This document shows positions 42,430-48,460 of a stretch of DNA of 64,000 nucleotides, piece after piece. The translations under genes were made by a program, and so were the position numbers. Source of the stretch: JAZDJP01 sp043803805 (GTDB taxonomy: Bacteria; Planctomycetota; JAZDJP01); the NCBI GenBank assembly GCA_043803805.1, contig JAZDJP010000117.1, positions 1 to 64,000 on the forward strand, written 5' to 3'. The first letter of the stretch is position 1; every line of letters starts with the position of its first letter. The notes under the pieces were generated by a model that had not been told where the DNA came from, did no database searches, and worked only from the letters and a program-made list of their open reading frames with translations.

Positions 42430-43572
42430 TTATTGGTACCAGCGCGGATCCATCAGCCCGCGTCCGATGCGACGCAGATAATCTCCGTACCCGGTCGGCC
42501 GATCGCGTCCGGTGATCCGACGGATGTCGTCCCGCGGCGGGAATAATGCCCGGGACAGAAGCGCCATCCGTTCCCGCCAGGAGTTTCTCCAGGTCAGCTC
42601 CAGCCAGAAGGCCCGCGGCGTCGGCCGGTGGCGGGCGAGCGCACGGCGCCGGAAGGTCCGTTCGATCCGCGGCACCGGCCGGCCGGCCTCAAGACGATTC
42701 GCCGCGGCACGCATGTCCGGAACGGCGTAAAATTCCCCTGTGATGGCCAGGGCCAGGCCGACGGCCCGATTTAACCCCCAACGGTGCGCCGCCATGGCCA
42801 CGGCGGCCGGGGCGGGGTTCATCTTCCGCCAGAGGCCGGCGAGGTCTGCCAGGTGAATCAGTTTCCGGAATCCGTGCTTGAAGGCATGGGCGGCGAGAAT
42901 GACGGCATGGTGTTCCGGGACGGGTATTCGGAGCGCGCGGAATCCGGGGCGGGGAATTGATGAGGGGATGGCATCGGCGGGAGCGGAGGCGACCGGGAGG
43001 GATGCATTCGACCAGCGCCAGTGCATGTGGACATGGAGAGCGGCTGGAAAATTTCCCCTGCGGAAAAGCGCCGCGTTGAAGATGGAATCCGCCGCCGGCG
43101 CACCGTCCGGAACCCATCCGACGGGCAGAAACCCGGTCTGTTCCAGCGCGTCACGGGCGGCCGGCACATCCTCCGGTGTCACAAGAATATCCGCATCCGC
43201 CATGTCCCGGATGCCGGGATCGGGATAGAGGGTTTCGAGAAGCGCCGCGCCCTTGAAGAGGACGGCGGAGATGCCCGCCGCCGCGAAGGATTCGTCAATA
43301 TCCCGAAGCGCCTGGAGGAGGGGGATGATCCGGCCGGCCGTGGCGAGGCGCGACGCCTCGAATTCCTTTCGGATCGAATCCGGCAGTATTTGAATCTGAC
43401 GTTCCCTTTCCAGGCGCCAGGCGAGAAGTGGCGCCACCCCCTCCCGGCGGGATCGGGTCAGGACGAGGTTCCAGCGAATGCCGGCGGGGATGGCGGTTGG
43501 CGGCGCCCCGTCGGACGTTGTGAGGGGGATTGCCGCGGCCAGGAGGCGGATTTCAGGAAGGATGCCGCTCAT
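42430..43572 (-). CDS. PF14907-type nucleotidyltransferase of the RiPP-like locus
   Basis: 380 residues from the ATG at 43572, overlapping the methyltransferase stop by 4 bases. SAVLFKGAALLETLYPDPGIRDMADADILV (residues 103-132) holds the family's KG, Arg and D-x-D pattern (Asp126, Asp128) of the uncharacterised nucleotidyltransferase group PF14907. Members are commonly placed in clusters with PqqD, HprK-like kinases and small peptides. It may adenylylate or otherwise nucleotidylate the peptide or a protein, but no activity is proven for the family. Last gene of the cluster. Confidence 0.78.
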   Translation of the reverse strand: MSGILPEIRLLAAAIPLTTSDGAPPTAIPAGIRWNLVLTRSRREGVAPLLAWRLERERQIQILPDSIRKEFEASRLATAGRIIPLLQALRDIDESFAAAGISAVLFKGAALLETLYPDPGIRDMADADILVTPEDVPAARDALEQTGFLPVGWVPDGAPAADSIFNAALFRRGNFPAALHVHMHWRWSNASLPVASAPADAIPSSIPRPGFRALRIPVPEHHAVILAAHAFKHGFRKLIHLADLAGLWRKMNPAPAAVAMAAHRWGLNRAVGLALAITGEFYAVPDMRAAANRLEAGRPVPRIERTFRRRALARHRPTPRAFWLELTWRNSWRERMALLSRALFPPRDDIRRITGRDRPTGYGDYLRRIGRGLMDPRWYQ

Positions 43573-44516
43573 GGCCGATGGTCCTTTCGCGCGGGATCGG
43601 TCCTTGCGGCGGCATGCAGAAAGAGCGTCGAGTGCGCCTGGCGGGCGATGGCGCGTCCCCGGCGGCGCAACACGAAGCGCCAGGAGTAATGGAAGTCGGA
43701 TTCGATCCGGAGGGTGAATTCGAGGGCGTCTCCGCGCCGTGTGGCCAGCGGGGTTTCCACGGGGAACCACACGGGTTTCCAGGAGGTTCCGCGGGAATCG
43801 AGGTGAATGCCCGGGGCGAGGGTGGCCCGGAAGAACGCGATGATTCCGTGGCAGATGCCTCCCCGGGGAAGGGGCAGACGGGTTTTCCCCTCGGCGGGCA
43901 GGGGAGCCCGGACGATCCCGTCGAGTCGGAACCGGAAAATGCGCCGGGGCGGCGACATGCCCGTGGCGGGCCATCGGGGGAGAATCCAGGGGGAATTGGA
44001 TGCGACCGGGGAGAGTCCCCGGAGAGGGATGTTCCCGGCGGATTTCCCGAGGGTGATCCAGTTTCGGTGAAACACGGGGAGCCGGACCGCCTGCGCGAAG
44101 AGTTCAATCTCCGCCGGGATGATCGTTCCTCCCGGTGCGAGGAATCGCCGGCGGGCGTCCGCCGCGAGGGCGAGGACTCCCTCGTTCACGCCGAGGTCGC
44201 CGAGCGTCTCGGTCACGATGACGTTCGCGCGCCGGGGGAGACGGACCTTTCGGGCGGGGCCGTGGAACCACCGGATGCGATGTTCCATGCGGTTGGCCGC
44301 CGCGAGGCATCGGGCTACCTCGATGACCGGCGACCGTTCGATGGCCAACACCTCGCGCGCCCCGGCCCGCAGGGCCATGAGCCCGAGGATGCCGGTCCCC
44401 GCTCCGAGATCCAGAACGGTGTCCCCCGGACGGATGACACGGCGGAGGGCCCGGCCGAAGCGCGCCAGGCGCGTCCGGTCGTTGAGGAGCGGGAGGTGGC
44501 TGGCCAGGACGTTCAT
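43569..44516 (-). CDS. PRMT-like SAM-dependent methyltransferase
   Basis: 315 residues from the ATG at 44516, overlapping the radical SAM stop by 4 bases. SAM motif I is VLDLGAGTG (residues 34-42). TETLGDLGVNEGVL has two Glu (103 and 112) spaced as in the double-E loop of protein arginine methyltransferases, followed by RRFLAPGGTIIPAEIELFA, which matches the start of the PRMT beta-barrel. The C-terminal half is the expected beta-rich domain. Arg methylation of a peptide is an inference; the two adjacent peptides are Arg-rich. Confidence 0.78.
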   Translation of the reverse strand: MNVLASHLPLLNDRTRLARFGRALRRVIRPGDTVLDLGAGTGILGLMALRAGAREVLAIERSPVIEVARCLAAANRMEHRIRWFHGPARKVRLPRRANVIVTETLGDLGVNEGVLALAADARRRFLAPGGTIIPAEIELFAQAVRLPVFHRNWITLGKSAGNIPLRGLSPVASNSPWILPRWPATGMSPPRRIFRFRLDGIVRAPLPAEGKTRLPLPRGGICHGIIAFFRATLAPGIHLDSRGTSWKPVWFPVETPLATRRGDALEFTLRIESDFHYSWRFVLRRRGRAIARQAHSTLFLHAAARTDPARKDHRP

Positions 44517-45595
44517 GGGGCGGCGGGCGCCTCCGCGGCGCGGCGGAGAATTTCCGCCTGACGGCATATCCAGGGATCGACGCCGGTGTATTTCCCCGAG
44601 GCGAGGTAGGCGGCGCCGCGGTCCCGGATGCACCACGGGAGGATCCGGCAGTCCCGGCACGACGGGAAATCCTCCATGCCCAGCCTCCGGATCCTTTTAA
44701 GGACGGGAGAATTTTTCCAGAGGTTCGCGAACGACGCCTCCCGGATATTTCCGGCGGGGAGAGGCACGCTGATGCAGGGATAAATGTCGCCGGTCGCGGA
44801 AATGGCGCAATTTCCACGGGCGCAATTGCAGGCGAAATTTTCCGAGGTGACGGCCGCCGGCCCGGGGGCGAGTCTCCGCAGGGGGCCGCGGTACAGCGTC
44901 AAGAGCGCATCCTCCCCGAGTCGGAGATTCAGCGGGGCCGGGTCGCCGTCGTGGCGCGCCGTGACGGCGGCGTCCGCGGTGAAGGGCATCCCTTCGGCTC
45001 GCGCCCGGGCGATCATTTCGGCGGCTTCCCCGGCATTGGATGTCATCAGGAGAAATTTGACCCGGACGCGGATCCCGGCGTCGCGGAGCCGTCGCGTCCC
45101 CTCCCACGTGCGGACGAAAGCGCCGGGTGTCCGGGTGATGGCATCGTGGGTTCCCTTCCGTGCGCCGTAGACGCTCACGCTCACCCCGAGGAGATTGGGG
45201 TATGAGGCGAGTTTTGCGACGATCGCGGCATCGAGGAGCGTTCCGTTCGTCAGAATCTGGACGGACTGGTGGAGATCCCGGGCGCGGTCCAGGATGTCGA
45301 AGAAACGGGGATGAAGGAGCGGTTCTCCTCCCGTCAGGGCGATGAAGAGATTCCCTTCATCGCGAAGCGCGGCCAGGAGCGGGAACACCTCCTCCACGGA
45401 GAGTTCCGGACAATCCCCGGCGGCCCGGTTGCGGTCGCGGTTGTAGCAATGGGTGCAGAGAAGGTTGCAACGGTGGGTGAGTTCGATCACGGCGTTGAGC
45501 GGGATGCACGCCCGGGAGGCGGCCTCCTGGAAGGCGTCGAGCACGGGGGGGAGGGCGTTCCCGGGCGGGTCCGGGATCCGGCATTCGTCGGTCAT
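44513..45595 (-). CDS. radical SAM/SPASM peptide maturase (PqqE/AlbA-like)
   Basis: 360 residues. The radical SAM cluster motif is C-x3-C-x2-C at Cys43, Cys47 and Cys50 (HRCNLLCTHC); LTGGEPLLHP follows. The C-terminal SPASM domain has the expected Cys spacing: CNCARGNCAISATGDIYPC and SCRDCRILPWCIRDRG, binding one or two auxiliary clusters. Enzymes of this class form C-S, C-C or related crosslinks in ribosomally made peptides. It overlaps the PqqD stop by 4 bases, which fits a maturase with its peptide-binding partner. Confidence 0.9.
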   Translation of the reverse strand: MTDECRIPDPPGNALPPVLDAFQEAASRACIPLNAVIELTHRCNLLCTHCYNRDRNRAAGDCPELSVEEVFPLLAALRDEGNLFIALTGGEPLLHPRFFDILDRARDLHQSVQILTNGTLLDAAIVAKLASYPNLLGVSVSVYGARKGTHDAITRTPGAFVRTWEGTRRLRDAGIRVRVKFLLMTSNAGEAAEMIARARAEGMPFTADAAVTARHDGDPAPLNLRLGEDALLTLYRGPLRRLAPGPAAVTSENFACNCARGNCAISATGDIYPCISVPLPAGNIREASFANLWKNSPVLKRIRRLGMEDFPSCRDCRILPWCIRDRGAAYLASGKYTGVDPWICRQAEILRRAAEAPAAP

Positions 45596-45873
45596 GGGAT
45601 CCCGGGATTTCCCTGGAGCATGTTTTTCCTCCCGAGTTCCGCGAGGAATTCCGCGGTTTCACCCGCCGCCCGTTCCGGCGTCACGTCGTATTCGTCAACG
45701 AGAGAGCGGGTGATGGCGTCGAGGGTGATTTCCTCCGCCAGGAGTTCCCAGATGCGGGCCGCCGTTTCCGGAAGGAGGTGGACCTGCCGGTCCGGGGCGT
45801 CCACCACGAGGATCTGCTCCTCGATTTTTTGGAACGGCAGATCTTCCCGGCGGCGGTAGGTGAGCGGGGGCAT
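45592..45873 (-). CDS. PqqD-like peptide chaperone (RRE domain)
   Basis: 93 residues from the ATG at 45873 with AAGGAG upstream. FQKIEEQILVVDAPDRQVHLLPETAARIWELL and VDEYDVTPERAAGETAEFLAEL are the winged-helix RRE pattern of PqqD. Such proteins bind leader peptides and deliver them to the radical SAM enzyme. The order PqqD-rSAM with 4-base overlap supports this role here. Similar to the PqqD members of the HPr-rel-A system, as far as I can judge by eye. Confidence 0.85.
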   Translation of the reverse strand: MPPLTYRRREDLPFQKIEEQILVVDAPDRQVHLLPETAARIWELLAEEITLDAITRSLVDEYDVTPERAAGETAEFLAELGRKNMLQGNPGIP

Positions 45874-45903
45874 GGGAGGCTCCTTAGCAATACCGTGATT
45901 CGT

Positions 45904-46061
45904 GGTTCGCGAGTCGCGAACCGCAGAAACACCGTTTCTTCTCTGCAAACAACGATTCGCTATTCGCGATCCACGGCATCTCTCCTTTTCAGACTCGCCG
46001 ACTTCCCGACTCCCCGACTCCCAGACTCCCAGACTCCCAGACTCCAAGACTCCCAGACTTC
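45904..46061. repeat. palindrome and tandem GACTCC repeats in the RiPP-like locus
   Basis: The 188-base gap between the kinase-peptidase and pqqD genes holds a perfect palindrome GGTTCGCGA/TCGCGAACC (45904-45922), a related ATTCGC-rich segment, and at 45991-46061 about eight irregular copies of an 8-base unit built on GACTCCCA. The tandem part ends exactly at the kinase-peptidase stop. Its 15-mer 46047-46061 matches the reverse complement of 9300-9314. Confidence 0.75.
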
Positions 46062-47339
46062 TTAATGTCCCCTCGCCCACTGCCACGGCATGGCGGCGAG
46101 CGATCGAAGCAGGGGGTTCCAGCGGTCAGGGATCCCATCCATTTTTGGCAGGATGATTTTCCCCAGCACCTCGGCGTCCCGGCCGTCGCGGAAAATCGAA
46201 AGGGGACTGATGCCATCCCCCTTCGCGATGAATATCATATCTCCGTTCCACGGGAACCGGGCGACAAGGCGATGGCAGATCAGCCGATCCTCCCTGGCGG
46301 TCCGCCCCGGGGTCCAATAAGCGATGATGTCGCCGGCGCGAAGGCGTCCCGATCGAGCCGGGGTTGCAAAAAGCGGTTCGCCGGATCGGAGGGAGGGAAG
46401 CATGCTTGTGCCGTGAGGGAGGAGCGCCAGGGCGCCATCCTGCCGGAGTTGGTTTCGGAAACGGGTGATCTCCCCGCGCCGGGTGGCTGGAGCCGGTGAT
46501 GCGGTGGTATGCGGCATCAGCGCCGACACGAGATTCGAAAACGGTGTATCGAGGGCGAGGGTTGTCCGGAAGGCGGGCACGCAATTCGCGAGATCCGCGG
46601 CGAGCGGGAGAAACCGCCGGGCCGCGGCGGGTCCTTCGAACGTCACGAGGCCCTCGAGAAGCCCCGCCGCCGTTTCCGCCGGATGAAGCCGTTCGGTGGC
46701 TAGGACCGGACCCCGGGCGATGAGTCCCGTGGCGGCGAGGGGGATTTCCCGGAGATCGCCGCGGCCGGCGACGAATTCCCCCCAGAACGGAGTGGCTGAA
46801 ATCCGCCAGTCCCCGGGGGCGGTCCGGCGGAGGGCGGGGAGTTCATCGGAAAGAACGCTGTCCGCGGGGCATTTCCGGGAGAATGTGGTCTTGCCGGCGC
46901 CGCTTTTCCCGGCGAGAAGAATTCCGCGACCGTCGTGCTCGAGGCCGAGGCCGTGGACGAGGAATCCATCCTTCTCCGGCAGGAGAGTGGCCCAGAGGAC
47001 GCGGAGCATCGCGTCGAGGGCGTGGGGGCGCGGCTCACACCATCCCCGGCCCCTGCGGCGGGGCGGGGCGGAAAGGACAATGGAAAAATCGTTCCGGCGG
47101 AGGAGCAGACGTCCGTTGTCGCGGACGACCGCGGGGGATTCCCCGCCCGTCGCGCCCCCCGGAAGGGGTTCCCCGGTCACCTCGATCGCCGCGTCCACGT
47201 CGACCCAGGGAGCCGCCGGGATTCGGAAGGGGGCGTAGCGGCCGGCGGCCTCGCGCCGCCAGGCGCGGGGGCCGGCAAGCCGCAGACGGATGCTCACGCC
47301 GGCGAAGGAGAGAATCATCTGTTCCGCAACGGTCATCAT
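46062..47339 (-). CDS. HprK-like kinase fused to an S26-type peptidase
   Basis: 425 residues from the first of two adjacent ATGs (47339). Residues 1-290 resemble the HPr kinase-related family: P-loop GILLAGKSGAGKTTFSRK near residue 140, DELPALR and a C-terminal FRTTLALDTPFSNLVSAL. Residues 300-425 are an S24/S26 signal-peptidase-like domain: LLPHGTSMLPSLRSGEPL (Ser nucleophile in SMLP), AGDIIAYWTP, ICHRLVARF and FIAKGDGISP. The His in CHRL replaces the general-base Lys, as in the SipW/Sec11 type. Neither domain has a membrane segment. Likely roles: phosphorylation and leader removal of the nearby peptides (inference). Confidence 0.8.
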   Translation of the reverse strand: MMTVAEQMILSFAGVSIRLRLAGPRAWRREAAGRYAPFRIPAAPWVDVDAAIEVTGEPLPGGATGGESPAVVRDNGRLLLRRNDFSIVLSAPPRRRGRGWCEPRPHALDAMLRVLWATLLPEKDGFLVHGLGLEHDGRGILLAGKSGAGKTTFSRKCPADSVLSDELPALRRTAPGDWRISATPFWGEFVAGRGDLREIPLAATGLIARGPVLATERLHPAETAAGLLEGLVTFEGPAAARRFLPLAADLANCVPAFRTTLALDTPFSNLVSALMPHTTASPAPATRRGEITRFRNQLRQDGALALLPHGTSMLPSLRSGEPLFATPARSGRLRAGDIIAYWTPGRTAREDRLICHRLVARFPWNGDMIFIAKGDGISPLSIFRDGRDAEVLGKIILPKMDGIPDRWNPLLRSLAAMPWQWARGH

Positions 47340-47370
47340 GATGTTTCGTGGGCGCGCGAACGCGAGCCCG

Positions 47371-47529
47371 TCAGGATTCCTTGGGACTCGCCCCGCGTCC
47401 AAATCGGCAGTGGGCGTCCGAATTTAGTTTCGTGCACGCGAGGGTATCCGTTTCAAAAAGACGCCGCGAGCGCACCGACGGCCGATTCCAGGTTTTTTTT
47501 GCATGGGGGCGGGTGGGGGACTTGGGCAT
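47371..47529 (-). CDS. putative RiPP precursor peptide 1
   Basis: 52 residues, start at 47529 with AAAGGAA upstream. It begins MPKSPTRPHAKKTW and contains RPSVRSRRLFETDTLAC, then KLNSDAHCRFGRG. Aligned without gaps to peptide 2 (47563-47718) it has 25 identities over 51 positions, concentrated in residues 10-45, and both Cys (32 and 41) are kept. It is very basic. It is encoded 31 bases upstream of the kinase-peptidase gene. Conservation between the two copies and the dedicated ribosome binding sites are strong evidence for a real gene. Confidence 0.85.
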   Translation of the reverse strand: MPKSPTRPHAKKTWNRPSVRSRRLFETDTLACTKLNSDAHCRFGRGASPKES

Positions 47530-47562
47530 GGTGAGTTCCTTTCGATGCCGATTATTCCGGTC

Positions 47563-47718
47563 TCATGAGACCTTCGGTTTGTTGCGTCCCACGCGGCAGG
47601 CGAAATCGAAATCCAGCTTGTTGCAGGCCAGGGTGTCGGTCTCGAACAATTTCCGGGACCGGAGGACCGGCCGGGTCCATGGCTTTCGGGCGCTTGTCTT
47701 CCGGGACGGATTTTTCAT
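47563..47718 (-). CDS. putative RiPP precursor peptide 2
   Basis: 51 residues, start at 47718 with GGAGGAAACC upstream. It contains KPWTRPVLRSRKLFETDTL, then ACNKLDFDFACRVGR. Trp14, Arg-Pro 16-17, Arg-Ser-Arg 20-22, Leu24 to Cys32, Cys41 and Gly-Arg 44-45 are shared with peptide 1. The start overlaps the stop of the HEAT-repeat protein gene (ATGA), and a perfect 14-base palindrome (GGTCTCATGAGACC) spans the stop codon. Confidence 0.85.
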   Translation of the reverse strand: MKNPSRKTSARKPWTRPVLRSRKLFETDTLACNKLDFDFACRVGRNKPKVS

Positions 47719-48428
47719 GGTTTCCTCCCCGGCGTGGCGCCGGCATTTTCCCGGGAGGCGAGGCGATTCAGGGCATCCCGGGCGGACTTGCGGACGGCCT
47801 CATTCGCGTCGCTCTCCGCGGCGCGGGTGAGCGCCTCGCGCGCCGCGGGATCCCTGAGTTCGCCGAGGGCCCAGGCGGCGTTGAGGCGGGGATATTCGTT
47901 GTCGTCCTCGGCCAGACGGCGGATGAAGAAGTCGCGGCACTCGGGATGCCTCATTTCGCCGAGCACCCGCAGGGAGAGCGACCGTATGCGAAAGTAGGTT
48001 TCCTTTTCCGCCAGTTCCATGAGGGGGAGGCGGTAGACCGTGGGATTTGCCTTGAGGGTGCGTTGAAGGGATGTGATGGTCCGCCGGTCGGTGTTGGTGA
48101 TGGAATTTTTCCAGAGGGTGATCATGCGTTGGACCGGATCCCCCGGAGCCGGATTCGCGACGACGGGCGGGGCGGTGATCGGAGGGGGGGTGACAACCCT
48201 GGGCGGCGGCGGGACCGGTTGAGAAACAGGCGCGGGAGTTACGGTTGGGTTCGGGGGTGTTGCGTGAACGTATGAAACCGGAGGGGGCGTCGTCCGGACC
48301 TTCGGGGCTGGGGTGAGCGCGACCATGGGGGGCGGGGCGGCTTCCTCCGTGTCGAGATTCACGAAGTAGATCCCCGCCGCCGCGATGATGGCCAGGAGCA
48401 GAATCACGACAACCAAGGCGCCCTTCAT
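47715..48428 (-). CDS. membrane-anchored HEAT-repeat protein
   Basis: 237 residues from the ATG at 48428. One N-terminal transmembrane helix (ALVVVILLLAIIAAAGIYFV) is followed by a Pro/Thr/Val-rich linker (residues 30-95) and then three or four HEAT repeats (SLSLRVLGEMRHPECRDFFIRRL, NAAWALGELRDPAAREALTRA). HEAT repeats bind proteins or peptides. Being translationally coupled to precursor 2, it may hold or guide the peptide at the membrane, or simply share the transcript. Confidence 0.8.
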   Translation of the reverse strand: MKGALVVVILLLAIIAAAGIYFVNLDTEEAAPPPMVALTPAPKVRTTPPPVSYVHATPPNPTVTPAPVSQPVPPPPRVVTPPPITAPPVVANPAPGDPVQRMITLWKNSITNTDRRTITSLQRTLKANPTVYRLPLMELAEKETYFRIRSLSLRVLGEMRHPECRDFFIRRLAEDDNEYPRLNAAWALGELRDPAAREALTRAAESDANEAVRKSARDALNRLASRENAGATPGRKP

Positions 48429-48460
48429 GTCGAAAACCCTCACATTTCCCAAGAGTAGGA

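Noticed and set aside
45991..46061. Tandem GACTCC units considered as a small CRISPR array
   Set aside because: Units are about 8 bases with no spacers of constant length and no cas genes nearby.
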